Made by a program: the position numbers and the translations under genes | The notes under the pieces: model-generated | The model's input: the letters and a program-made list of their open reading frames with translations, nothing else | What the model was told of the DNA's origin: nothing | Databases searched by the model: none | Part shown: in pieces, positions 36,890 through 48,124 of the stretch | Position numbering within the stretch: the stretch's first letter is position 1 | Layout of the letters: the number at the start of each line of letters is the position of its first letter | Assembly: GCA_032209605.1 (NCBI GenBank) | Contig: JASFXZ010000010.1 | Span: 14,033,385 to 14,097,384 of the forward strand | DNA length: 64,000 nt | Direction: 5' to 3' | Origin: Mactromeris polynyma | Lineage: Eukaryota > Mollusca > Bivalvia > Venerida > Mactridae

Positions 36890-38092
36890 CTGAGCCAAAC
36901 AAGTTACGATACATGAAATCAATTGGATACAATTTAATCGTGGGTCAGTAATATAAAATTAATATGTTTTTAAGCATTTTGAAAATATGGTCTTTGATAC
37001 ATAATTTAAATTGACTATTATGCTTCAATTTCATTTAAACTTTTTGAAAATCAATAAGAAAATGGACTGATGAAAATGTTAAGTTCTGGAATGTGTTAAT
37101 ACCGGGTGTGACCTCCCTGTGCATTCATTACAGCATAGAATTGAAAAGTGTTTGAATATCTCGCTGTGGAATGGCATTCCATTCTTGAATATAAAAAAAC
37201 CTCCAACTGCGCTAATGTTTGGGGATTGCGACGTCTAATCCGACGGTCCAGGGCATCCCAAAGATGTTCTATTGGGGAAAAATCTGGAGAACAAGCAGGC
37301 CAATCTAGAACATTAATGTTTTGTTGGGTAAGAAAATTGCGGCATACATGTGCTGTATGGCACCTAGCATTGTCTTGCTGGAACAACGTGACGTTCACGT
37401 TAGCGTTAAGAAATGGTACGACAACTGATGTTAAAATTTCGTCTCGATAACGTTGTCCCGTTAGATTCCCACGCACAATAACCAATGGAGTGCGATTCTG
37501 GTAGGATATTCCGCCCCAAACCATGATACTTCCACCACCGTAACGGTCCACCTCGTGCACACAGTCAGCATAACGTTCACCGACCCTACGGTATACTCTG
37601 TCCAGTGGCCCACTGACGTCTCAAGACGCGATGACGTTGGGTAAATATAGGCCCATGATACGGACGTCTGGCTCTTATACCACGCTCTTATAGTCAACCT
37701 AGACACTCCAAAGTGAGCAGCGACGTCAGCGTGACGTAAGTTTGCTTGTAGCATACCAATGGCTATAAGGCGTTGATTTGCATTCAGTCTCGGCATAATT
37801 ACAGCAGAGAAATATTGAATTTTGCCTATGTTTTCACAATACAGGTACAATATCTTTGCAATGCGTATATTTTTATGTCGATACATGTTCATCATCATGG
37901 GTTTCCCGTGCAGTGCGTGCAAAAATAAATAATCCCTATTGCCAGTAACACGATATTCTACAATAATCGATAATGGTCTGTGAAAACAGTCATACGTTTA
38001 AGCAATCATGTAATCACAGTACATATAACACAAGTTCAAGCTTTAAGATTTTACAAATGATCTAAGTATGTATCGTTACTTGTTTGGCTCAG
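36890..38092 (-). mobile_element. Internally deleted Tc1-like element
   Basis: The terminal inverted repeats ctgagccaaacaagt and acttgtttggctcag, extending to cgatacat inward, define a 1203-bp element. TA target duplications lie at 36888-36889 and 38093-38094. It is nested within the larger MULE-like region, so it is younger. Confidence 0.92.
37096..37796 (-). pseudogene. Tc1 transposase pseudogene
   Basis: The ATG at 37796 begins MPRLNANQRLIAIGMLQ, a typical Tc1 N-terminus, followed by HADVAAHFGVSRLTIRAWYK, the first helix-turn-helix. A deletion then joins this to text ending in RVYRRVGERYADCVHEVDRY in another frame, removing the second DNA-binding helix and the FSDESRF block with the first catalytic aspartate. 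The rest is well preserved: GGGSIMVWGGIS, TLFQQDNARCHTA (second Asp), WPACSPDFSPIEHLWDAL (Glu) and the terminal GGHTRY stop. Inactive through deletion and frameshift; the parallel to the mariner at 28285 is striking. Confidence 0.93.
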
Positions 38093-38406
38093 TATACATG
38101 TATATCACTTCAGACTGTAATTTACACTAATATTTACAACATTAAACATACAACATTATACATCAATAAATAGCACACATCATTTAAGATCAATTTATCA
38201 GACTTGTACAAATACATATGTATAATAGCACATATCACTTCAGACTGTAAGTTATCAGAATAAGTCTGATACCATGTTTTTCAGTATAGGAATACAAAAC
38301 ATATACATTTATCACTGCGATGAAAACTTTTTACACTAATATTTACAACATAAAACATACAACATTATACATCAATATGTAGCACATATCATTTAAGATC
38401 AATTTA

Positions 38407-40832
38407 TCAGAATAAGTCTATTCTACAGGTCCGTATACACGGGATAGCTTCCTTATGAAGTTGGTCCACCAGACTGTAGAATGCGGTTGGCCCGTTTGAT
38501 CGAAAATTCAGTCGACGGTGCCATCCTGAAAAAAAGGAAATGAAACATAGTTATTTGTACATCAATAATATATACATCAGTTACCATTTACTTCTACATA
38601 TTTTAGGCTACATTGTTTTGTTTATTTAAACTTTAAAACATATAAATATCATAATGTAATAAACTGTGAATTATAATTACCTTCACAGTCATTATTGGTC
38701 CGAATGGAATGTCCATAGACAGACCAGTCTGGTGGTGTCCAAGCACCACTTATCCATGTGGATTCCACATATTCCATCAGTGGTTGAAGTGGTTCACTTG
38801 CTTGCTGCTGAATGTAGTCAAAAGCAGGCTCTATATGTTCAGCTGGAAGTAGAGGAAGAGCCAGCAACTTCCGGACAAAGACATGGGTGCCCTCATCCTG
38901 CTGGTAGGCACCGGACAATCCCAGATTCTAAAAAAAAAGAAAAAATATATACAATTAAATACAAGTGTTACATGTTCTTACAAATTCCTTTTAAAACAAA
39001 TGGTAAACAGCAGTTAACAAAAGCACTTAATATGATGTCAAGTTCAAGTAGAATGTTGTAATAAAATAATGTTTTATCTTTTGTTTATTTCCCTTTTAAT
39101 GGCTGAATTATATGCTTACCTGAACTTTACGCCATACTGCCTGAGTCCAATGGAAGGCACATCCACTGATCTGTGCCTGGGGGAATACCCTTCTGATGGC
39201 TGACCATGCTGCAGCCTCGAAGTCCATGACGAAGCCCTGGACTGAGGCAGGGGCTGTCAGAGCATTCACCTTCTGAAAATAATAAAATTAAAAATTAAAA
39301 CACTTTATATTGCTTTATTGTCTCCATTTTCTGGAGATATAAAATTTTACAAATTAAGTGTGCATGTTACACAATATATATAGGGACAAGTGCATGATAA
39401 TTGTAGTTACATATAGCGAAAAAAAATTGACACTGGTTTTGTACAACTAAAATAGCTGCCATAGCAAATACATTTAGATTTGTATTTTTAATAATGTAAG
39501 ACAAAATCACATTTCACCGAAATAAGCATGATATTTCATTTAATCATATTTACCTTGAATACTTTCTTATAATCTTGTTTTCTCCTACGACTCATGAAGA
39601 TGAACACAAGCGGGAACTGCTTGGCCTCTCCATCATCATTTTTCACAAATGCGTGAACACTATATAGTTGGGTGAACGGGTCATTCTTTCTGAGTACCTT
39701 GAAAGTACCATCCACATACCAGCGTTTGGCCTTCTGTAGGACTTCAACCTGTGTGATAGTAGCGAAGATTAAATGACGGGCTCCATCAACTGTTATATCA
39801 TGGCGGAGTTAGCCCTCTGGTAATGATTGTCCAACCAGTTCAAAATCTTCACCACGAGGCTCTGCTGGACGAAGCCTCTGGCGACTCCTGTTGGCCCTCC
39901 TGGCCAGCAGGTCCTGGTCTGGGAGGTTAAAAGAATTGGGTGACAGTTCCTCGAACGCCGTCTCAACAAGGCTTTTAGCTGAGGTGAAGATGTTTGATTG
40001 TGCAGCAGATTTAACCTGAAACATCAATATACATTGTACAGTTGAAATTAAGGAAAATACACAATTAACAATTTTAAATATTATTACAATTTATTACAAA
40101 CGAACAGGTATGGATACATATCATTGCTAATATTTATATTGAAAAAATTGGTGACAATGCTTAGGGGAATAATATCTCAGTCAAATTCGATAACCAAAAT
40201 CGAAAATGACCACAAATTTGATGGGCGTATTTTGTGTCAGTTTGGCAGATTTTCTGGCATATGATAATTATATGTAATATTGTTAGCAATCTTCACCCGA
40301 TGCTTCATACCAGGTTCAGCTGGGTGGGTGTGCTGGTGTAGACCTGCTCTGTATTGATCAGCTCCCTGAACCACTGTGGCTGGACATCTCCTGGCCATAC
40401 TTCTATGGCTACACCACCAGTATGTGAACTTCACACTACTTCTCTGAAAGATGAGAAAAGAACATACAATCATTAAAAACAAAAAAAAACAAATACTGGA
40501 CTAATTTCATTGAAATTATTAATACTAATGTACTTATGTACTGGCAGCATTACATTTAAAAACTTGACGAATTTCAGAGCAATTATAAAAATTAATGCAT
40601 GTCAGATACATACTTTTTGTGTGAATCCATATCCCAAGTTGACCAGCAACATTTTCCCGCCCTTCGACGTAGCTCCATCCACCTCCTCGTAAGTGACAGG
40701 GACATCCTGTATGATAACGTTTACAGGCTCAGTGTCAACAAACAAATCAATGCTAGCACTAGACCTACATTGTACATGATTATAACAGCACCTGTATTTG
40801 ATGTACGTGTTCGAACTCATCACCGCTAGCAT
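38407..40832 (-). pseudogene. FLYWCH zinc finger/MULE transposase gene, interrupted by a stop
   Basis: Six exons on the minus strand: 40614-40832 (start unsure), 40297-40443, 39554-40015, 39120-39272, 38681-38927, 38407-38525. All have GT-AG borders and compatible phases. Exons 1-2 encode a FLYWCH zinc finger: GGKMLLVNLGYGFTQK, then FTYWWCSHRSMARRC and HQHTHP. Exon 3 has RWYVDGTFKVL (first MULE Asp). Exon 4 has VMDFEAAAW (second Asp) and [15 protein letters not shown]. The exon 5/6 join gives NNDCEGWHRRLN (the Glu region). Family knowledge: MULE transposases mobilise Mutator elements, and FLYWCH fingers bind DNA. Exon 3 carries an in-frame TAA at 39809-39811 between SLPEG and LRHDITVDGARH; otherwise the frame is open. 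The C-terminus looks short. Recent loss, assembly error or readthrough are all possible. Confidence 0.85.
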
Positions 40833-41007
40833 AACAATGCATGTATGAACTTTCCAGACATTAATCTTTTGTATAATTGTATAATTATTTACTCTTCTTT
40901 GTATTATTTTCCATCATCACAATGAGTATGGAAGCATGGCACACCTGCTTGGGATTATTGGTTAAAAATCATGAAATCTCCATATTCAATGAGGTTTCGT
41001 ATTTTTA

Positions 41008-41262
41008 ATGAACAATGTAAGATGCACAGCAGAAATAACCAGACATGGGCTGGCTAAATTAGTGCTATCCAAAGTAGAACGCTTAGGTTTTGGATATATT
41101 TTGGATAATTTTGATATAAATACCAATTATTTACCAAGCTTGAAACAACGACTAAGAGATCAATATATCCAATCATGGCATCATACATTAAGTGCGCAAA
41201 CTAAAATGCAATACTATATAAAATTCAAAACTGTGTTTGAATGTGAACAATATATATACATG
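41008..41262 (+). pseudogene. LINE reverse transcriptase C-terminal fragment
   Basis: The frame from 41008 reads SLKQRLRDQYIQSWHHTLS and then MQYYIKFKTVFECEQYI. I recognise this pattern from the region after the reverse transcriptase domain of invertebrate LINEs. It is cut at 41263 by the Tc1-derived MITE. No RT catalytic motif remains. Confidence 0.55.
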
Positions 41263-41264
41263 TA

Positions 41265-41846
41265 CACTCAACAAAATTCCTAATCGGTCAGTTTATATTG
41301 TATGATTATTTTTCTAATAATGCATGTATTCACACAAAATTTCACATACTGATATTTGAACAGGTAATGCAGCATATTATTGATTTTTTTTAGCCGGCTC
41401 GCTATGAAATTAATCGTATTAGGCGTATTGACGTTTATAGCACGTTTTGCACGTGCGGGGCATGGACACATATTTGCACGTGTTCGTGTACACTTTTGTC
41501 ATTGCTGATGAAAATCCTTTTTGAAAAACACAAAACATGGTGAGAATGACTGTAGAAGAACGCGCCCGAGCCGTCGGAATGATACAGGCCGGAACTCATT
41601 TACGACAGGTGGGTTTTATTTTTTGAAATTTAATAAGAATATTGACATTATTTGTTTGTAGCCGCAGATTGAAGGTTCTTGCCACCTGAAATAAGTTGAA
41701 AACGGAAATAACCACCAATATAATGGCTACAAACAAATAATGTCAATATTCTTATGAACTTTCAAAAAATAAAACCCACATGTCGTAAATGAGTTAGAAA
41801 AATAAAAATACAATATAAACTGACCAATTAGGAATTTTGTTGAGTG
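41265..41846 (+). mobile_element. Tc1-derived MITE with a transposase stub and internal palindrome
   Basis: Inverted ends cactcaacaaaattcctaat face each other, flanked by TA (41263-41264 and 41847-41848), in a 582-bp element. Inside, from 41538, is a Tc1 N-terminal stub: MTVEERARAVGMIQAG. The stub runs into 71-bp inverted arms (41593-41663 and 41725-41795) around a 61-bp spacer, so part of the element is folded back on itself. Confidence 0.88.
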
Positions 41847-42044
41847 TACTAAACAAAATAAGAAACTTCCACCAAATGTTCTTGAACATAGCTGGATGAA
41901 AATAAATCGGCGGAATCATTGTTATATATGTATATGCATTTAAAGAGTGTTCCAATCGTTTGGTGCAAAAATGATCACCAAAGGTGAACAGAAAATGGGG
42001 GAAATTTTGACCAAGTGAGGTAGGGTTAAAACCTAAAATAACAC

Positions 42045-42214
42045 TTAATAACTGGTATGACCACCTCTTGAGTTGACTATAATTGACTAAGGTGTTGATT
42101 TTTGCCTGTTCCATTCCTGAATGAGCGCTTGACGACGTTAGCAGGTGGGTTGGGACGATGCCTCGCTCGTCTGTCCAGAATATCCCAGACGTTCTCGATT
42201 GAGTTGAGATCAGG
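42045..42214 (-). pseudogene. Tc1 transposase 3' fragment
   Basis: The minus strand reads DLNSIENVWDILDRRARHR, the catalytic-Glu region of a Tc1 transposase, then ANV, several frameshifts, and finally RGGHTSY and a stop, the usual Tc1 C-terminus. It belongs to a copy different from the one at 36890. Confidence 0.8.
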
Positions 42215-42989
42215 ATATAAATCTATGTCAAAGCAGGGCTAGTATATCCGCAGTGAGCCCCTGGCTGTCAGCACTTTCAGTGCTTTGATTTAAATAAAGA
42301 CATGGCGATTTAGTAATTTCTCATACAGCTTTCATTCTAGAAATACAAAGAAATACATACGATGCGTGCTGCTATTGGTGCAATAACCTAGGATATTCAA
42401 AACGACTAAAGAAGTCAAGCAGAAAATGCCACATACAATTATAAAGTACCCATGCAGTGCCTGTAGTTATTTATTACAACATATCTTTGTTATTCATTTT
42501 TAATACCATATATAAAACCACGTGTTAACATTCATTATAAGAGTTTATATAAAAGTAGATAAAATGAGAGAACACTTTTGTTTAAATCTGGAATAAAAGA
42601 GAGAGAATAAGTTACCCTATAACGCACTGTTCCCGTTTAAATTCAATGGGGGAGAATCAACGATTGTGCATAGGCCACGCCTCCATACTACAATCACCGC
42701 CCCGTCATGTATTATTTATCGTACGTTCAATGTGCGTACATTCAACAGGGGAGAATTAATGCCGACTATTTGTAGAAGCTAATGGTCTTGTTGTGCATGA
42801 CTACGAAAATAATCGTTGTGATCTCTCTATGTACTTCTCACTCATACGTGTTACTAGTTGATAGGACGTTTTTCAAGGAAAGTATTAAAATTAATCTAAA
42901 TAAATAGTTTTGCTTTATGTAATTTTGGAAAACGGATAGGCCTACTAGCTCTTTTTATGCAGAATTGTCAATGTCTATCATTTCACCAA

Positions 42990-43295
42990 CCAAAACTGAT
43001 CAATTGGTATTGGAACAGTCAATCCTGTGGTTGTGGAGTATCTCTTCAATTGATCTTAGCATTTCTGTTCTCTGTGATGTTAACCGTCTCAGGCACTCCA
43101 CAGTCCATACAGCTACCATCCTGTGTTGGATCAATCTTTGACCAATGGTCGTGTATTGTGTGACCACTGATGAGTTGATTGACAGCACTGAATGTCTTCC
43201 TGTCTTCATCTCCAACACATGATCTGTTCCCAACACTACCATATACCTCTTGTATACATTCCATCTTGTCAGTAAGTAAATATATGTACATGTAG
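42990..43295 (-). pseudogene. LINE 3' ORF fragment with zinc-knuckle remnant
   Basis: The minus strand shows SGHTIHDHWSKIDPTQDG and then CMDCGVPETV, resembling the cysteine-rich tail after LINE reverse transcriptases. A frameshift then leads to RSIEEILHNHRIDCSN in another frame. Broken and short. Confidence 0.5.
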
Positions 43296-44018
43296 TTCTA
43301 TTTAGATCTAAGCCATAGTTTTCTTTCATTTTTCCTATAACTTAATGTGTTGTTACCAAGATTGAACGAGCTTTTTGAACGAATGATACAAGATGTCGTT
43401 GTCGTCACACATAATGAGACGTCGGTAGTGCATTCAGGAAACTCTCTCTTTGCAAAGTACAAAAATGTATTGACTTGAACAGAACATGTATTTGATTCCG
43501 CGACTTGAATAGCATAGTATGAGAAAAATGTTCGTGAATGCAGCATGTATCATACTATTTACCATACATAGCATACATACATAGGGGTTTCAAGTATAAC
43601 AAAGAAGATGTGACCGTTTAAATTACAGTATTAGATGAACCTGAAAATATTTGTAAGTACATGTATTGTGTAATTTGTGTTTTCCATTTGAAATATAGAC
43701 ATTTTTAACAAATTTATGTACGTTCAAGAGAAGCATTTCTGATTCGGCGTCATTTTTGTAGCTTACTTTAATAGACTTTTGTTCGTAAAAAATGATAAAT
43801 AATAGAAGTCTGATATTAATTGTTTGGGTATTTAATGAAACTAGAAAAAAAATCCATTCCAACTTGATAAAAGTTGATGAAATCATCAATAAGTCAAGTG
43901 ACGGTGAATCATCACTTACAATAAGTCAAGTGGTTCTCATGAGAAAAAAAATCAAACTTTTATTTGCACAATCCATGGGTATATGCAAATACACTAAAAT
44001 AGACTGAATACACGATTT
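43296..44018. other. Gene-free stretch
   Basis: AT-rich. Small open frames on both strands (43623-43889, 43792-44007) show no domain or conserved motif. Confidence 0.4.
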
Positions 44019-44176
44019 ATATACCTCAATAATAAGACCACCATTTAATTGGGACCCTTGAAAGCTGTTTTCTTATTGAGTTGGTCTTAATAATGAGGTT
44101 AAATAAAGAACACAACAATGAAAATGGTTCTAAAGACTCTATGAGGTGGTCTTTAAGTGAGGTTTTACTGTATATA
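44019..44176. mobile_element. MITE family A copy
   Basis: Starts acctcaataataagaccacc and ends taagtgaggttttactgtat. A weaker family A relic lies at 44959-45045 (gtagaaactcacttcaagac). Confidence 0.8.
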
Positions 44177-45607
44177 CATGACCTACAAAGGGACGCTAGT
44201 TGTAGGAGAAAATATTTGTAGTACTCAATTTTCAACTGCAATTGATATCGAGCATTCTTTATGTACAATATATTATCCTGCCTAAGCTGATTTATATGAA
44301 AATGTTGTAAACTATCAACAACGGTATGTTTGTATATATCTGATAAGCTTAACAAACGAAACAAAAGAAGTCAGATTATACCTGGGACCAACAAAGTTGT
44401 ATTCATACTCACTGGTCGATAAGAATTGAAAATCCTTGTACGTAACTCTCTCAAAATCTCAAATCGTCAAGTCATCAGGAAAATAATTCAGTTTCTTCTT
44501 CCGGAATGATACATTGGTATACAGAAAAGAAATCAAATGAGTCGGCCAACAAAGCAATGTAGCGCTATTGTACACGCTGTGGCGTAGTTGGACAATATTT
44601 CAGTATACGCACGGCTTTCTATGGGAGAGGGCGAGGGCATGCTCCCCGCCGACATTTTTGAAGTTCTATATATCTTCGCAGCTGCATTCTGTGGCATTTT
44701 AAAGCATATAATCCTTATAATAAAGTACAAAGTTTAGCTGTTTTTGTCATGCTGAAACATTTGAAAGCTCACCCCCTTACCCTCCGACTTTATACATTTT
44801 TATCCATAACAATTGTTCATGTTTCCAACTGATGCTACGCACGGTCTTATGTGCGTATCGCTAGCTACGCCTCTGAGTCACTATCAACCTAGTTGTTAAA
44901 TATTGTCCAACAAATTTGCATATTGTATCCGCATATGCGTGCGCAGTATTTAGCACAGTAGAAACTCACTTCAAGACCCCCTTAAAATTGAGACCCACTT
45001 TTGATAAGACCGGGTTTTCAAGGACCAGTTGTAAATTTGTCTTCTATATTTTATAAACACTTACATTGTATATACATGTTTGACCTTCTCGATATTGATA
45101 AAATAAAACTTTTCAAACTTGTCAATATTTGAATGACGTCTTCACAATTTTACGGAAGACCGATGGTGACATTCGCACTTCATCAGTTCTCTCCTAGGAA
45201 AGTCTCGATTTCAAGATTTCAACTTCACGAAGTCAATTGATATTGATATTTCAACTGAACGAATTCATCATTTCAACTGCACGAATTCATAATTTATTTC
45301 GGGAATTTGGAATCGCGAATTCGTGAAGTTTAAATCATGAAAGTACGAATTGAAGATTACGAATTGCTGGAGTTGAAATCTTGAAATTGTGAATTTCCGA
45401 GGGAAGAAATTATGAAGTGTGAATGTTCCCCCCCCCCGCACTTTCGTACATTTGTTTCCAGCAGTGTTATTCATGCACATTTCTATTAAGACCATAACAA
45501 TTTCCACATAGACGTAATGTTCCTGTACAAAGCACGATATTGTCCTCAGGACTCTGAATTAAACCAATACTCACCACTCAGATACCTGCAGTGATTGCAA
45601 ATTTCAG
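44177..45607. other. Gene-free stretch with repeat relics
   Basis: Holds a decayed element near 44625-44880 ending tcgctagctacgcctctgag, related to family E at 53351 and 56332. A stretch at 45200-45420 repeats 'acgaattc'/'tgaaatc' words in both orientations, probably another MITE. An 11-base C run lies near 45430. Confidence 0.4.
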
Positions 45608-45745
45608 CACATGAGATTGTCTCAAGTTCTCTCCCTTTATCCCGTCTAGAGTTCCCTCCCTTTATCATTTCTATATACATGTACATGTATCCATTATACT
45701 ATAGAAGGGATAAAGGGTGAGAACTCGTGACACTCTCCTGTGGAT
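45608..45745. mobile_element. MITE family B copy
   Basis: Left cacatgagattgtctcaag with two tccctttatc words; right atagaagggataaagggtga and ctcgtgacactctcctgtgg. Compact and complete. Confidence 0.8.
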
Positions 45746-46754
45746 TTGAGTGAGTAAACTGGATTACAGCAATCACTGAATGCTGAGTATTCTTTTCATA
45801 TACATATACTTTCAGATATATTTGAGTGTGAACCGTAGATCGAGTGTCAGATAAATGGTTCTGAGTGTAAGTATTACAGTTAATACCTATCCCATACCTA
45901 AGGTCCACATAGAATACTCGGCACACAACAATCAATGTTAGTCCCATAGGTTACTCGAATCTCTAAACTCAGACTCAGTCGAGATTGTTTTACAACTGAG
46001 TGTTAAGTAGTGATATGAGTAATGATTCTGAGCCTCGAAAGCTAGCCATACGAGGTATTTTACTGACATTTCCAAGGCTGTAAGTCGCCGTATGGTTATT
46101 AGTTCTTTTTGTGTTTTTAATGTATGTTATATTTCCCTTTCCCCTGTGTAATTCTTTCTCTTTATATAGTGTTCATGTTATTTTCTGCCCAGTTTCGGCC
46201 TATTATTGCCAGCTGTTTTGACTTGTCCTGTGATCTTTTCCATCACTTCACTGATTGTCCTCTTTGATTCTCCTAGTTATTCCTTATGGTCTGCCAGGCC
46301 ATTCCTTGCGCATCTGTTCCCTACAGTATTAACCCTTTAACCTATCTCCTCAGGCGCCTTATGTTTTATGGAATGTTGTTTTCCCGGAGGTCTGTGAAGG
46401 GAGGCACTGTCTTATGTATCTGGCGTTCCCTGTAGCAACTTTTTCTCTCTTTTATTCGGAAATTATTGAGGCACCGACACCTTTTCACAATTTTTCTTGA
46501 CGTTTTTGTTCAGATATGATCGAAACATGCAGTGTGTTACAAACTTACTGAACAAGGCAAGTCACGCCGCCACACTAAGTCAATATTGAAATCAATTTTT
46601 GAGTAAACATAAGAACAATATGATATCTTCATAAATTAGTTTCTTTTGAATACCAAGTATAGTCAGAATCAGACACAAGGCCGATAATCGATAACCAAGA
46701 AGTAGGTGACCATGCACTTTGTTCAATGGACTTTAAAGTGAACAGTTTACTATA
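45746..46754. other. Gene-free stretch
   Basis: The pyrimidine-rich section 46100-46470 is unlike its neighbours, with words such as tctggcgttccctgtagcaa. It could be part of an unrecognised retroelement, but no LTR pair, primer site or ORF is visible. Confidence 0.35.
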
Positions 46755-46942
46755 CAGTAAAACCTTACTTAAAGATAACCTGAATAATAGGACCACCTCA
46801 AAATTAAGAACACAATTTTCAAGGTTATTTTTTTACCGTTTTGCTCTTTATTCAACGTTAATATTAGCACAATGTCAATAATTTAAGAAGATCAGTTTTC
46901 GAGGATCCCAAAGGTGGTCGTATTATTGAGGTTTTACTGTAC
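46755..46942. mobile_element. MITE family A copy
   Basis: Starts acagtaaaaccttacttaaa and ends tattgaggttttactgta, with full inverted termini. Confidence 0.85.
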
Positions 46943-47165
46943 ATGAAAATTGTTCGTTTTTTTCTTATTTTTGATTAAAGTGCTTCTTTGTGTCTGTTTT
47001 TTGGTTGGGTTCAACTTGACACGGGGTAAGGAAAATATCAGCGATTTCATGATTATTTTATTTCTTTCCATGAACTCATTTTACTTCAAATCATGTTGAT
47101 ATAGTGTAACTTGGATATCTACCGTTTTGTTTCAATGAAGAACGGTCAAAAACAAAGAAATGTAC

Positions 47166-47583
47166 ACAGGAGATTGTCATGAATTATCTCCCTTTATTCT
47201 TTCTATGGTTCTCTCCCTTTATCCCTTCCAAAGTTCTCTCCCTTTATCCCTTATATAGTATAATTAATAATTATTAATAATTTTGTCTAAGTTGTGTCGA
47301 TCGAATATTCGAATATTCGTTCGAAATGAAAAACGAATATTCGAATACCTGATTTGCTATTCGTTGACATCCCTAATAATTATACAGTAAATATGTATCC
47401 TGTAGATTTGAGTAAGTAACATAACTCACCGAGTGCTAAGTATTCTTTTTATACACTTTCTGTGAGATTTGAGAGTGAATCGTACATAGTAAGAAAGGAT
47501 AAAGGGGGAGAACTATAAAAAAGATAAAGGGAGATAACCATAGAAGGAATAAAGGGAGATAACTCGTGACAATCCTCCTGTGG
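47166..47583. mobile_element. MITE family B copy, long form
   Basis: The left arm (47166-47264) reads cacaggagattgtcatgaat followed by three 'tctccctttat' iterations. The right arm (47488-47583) is its inverse, with three 'ataaaggg' iterations ending caatcctcctgtgg. The 220-bp core carries a cluster of ttcgaat words near 47300-47345. Confidence 0.85.
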
Positions 47584-47639
47584 AAGTGTACACCAAACAT
47601 AACTGTCATTATTCGTCCCCACAGCTATTGTCATTCTCA

Positions 47640-47852
47640 AGGTTTGGACACTACGTAAGGAAATCGGATACTATAGCGACTTGTATTGGCAGTCAGACTT
47701 CGTTTATTCGACAACCTTCTAACTTGGTATCATCCGAAATACATATCAGGCCCCGATGTATATGAACGTCGAATTGAAATGGGTTTCCGAAACCATGTAT
47801 TATTCGATTCGGATCCGATCCGAATAAACGAGGTCCGATTGTATTTCAATAG
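47640..47852. mobile_element. MITE family C copy
   Basis: Contains cagtcagacttcgtttattc, aatacatatcaggccccga and gggtttccgaaaccatgta, and ends gaataaacgaggtccgattg. The termini are clearly inverted. Confidence 0.75.
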
Positions 47853-47877
47853 TTCGTTTTTATATTTATGTAGATCT

Positions 47878-48057
47878 ACAGTAAAACCTCAATAATACGA
47901 CAACAACTGGGACTCTTGAAACCTGGTCTTATTATTGAGGTGGTCTTAATATTGAGGGTGAATATAGAGCAAAATAGGGGAAATGGACTTGAAAATTGTT
48001 CTTAATTTTGAGGTGGTTTTATTATTGAGGTGGTCTTTAAGTGAGGTTTTACTGCAT
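47878..48057. mobile_element. MITE family A copy
   Basis: Starts acagtaaaacctcaataata and ends ttaagtgaggttttactgc, lying just 26 bp after the family C copy. Confidence 0.88.
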
Positions 48058-48124
48058 ATAATATTGAGTTACGTGATATAACGAATATAATCAAGCATAA
48101 TAACCATGACATTTCAACTTACTG

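Larger units (their letters stand above)
34310..42766. mobile_element. Candidate 8.4-kb MULE-like element with terminal inverted repeats
   Basis: The left edge (34310 onward) reads gacattaattcccccc, then ttgaacgtacgcacg and cgtacgatgaataatta. The right edge, on the opposite strand from 42766, reads ggcattaattctcccc, then ttgaatgtacgcac and cgtacgataaataata. That is about 60 bp of diverged inverted repeat. Each edge has a secondary subterminal copy (gaacgtacggtgaataatt at about 34552; gattctcccccattgaa on the minus strand near 42650). The interior holds a FLYWCH/MULE transposase gene and nested younger elements. A target duplication is not clear (ATTAAT borders both edges). Two solo copies in opposite orientation is the alternative. 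Confidence 0.5.

Noticed and set aside
46100..46470. Pyrimidine-rich segment as an LTR
   Set aside because: No second copy, no primer-binding site or polypurine tract, and no adjoining pol ORF in the window.
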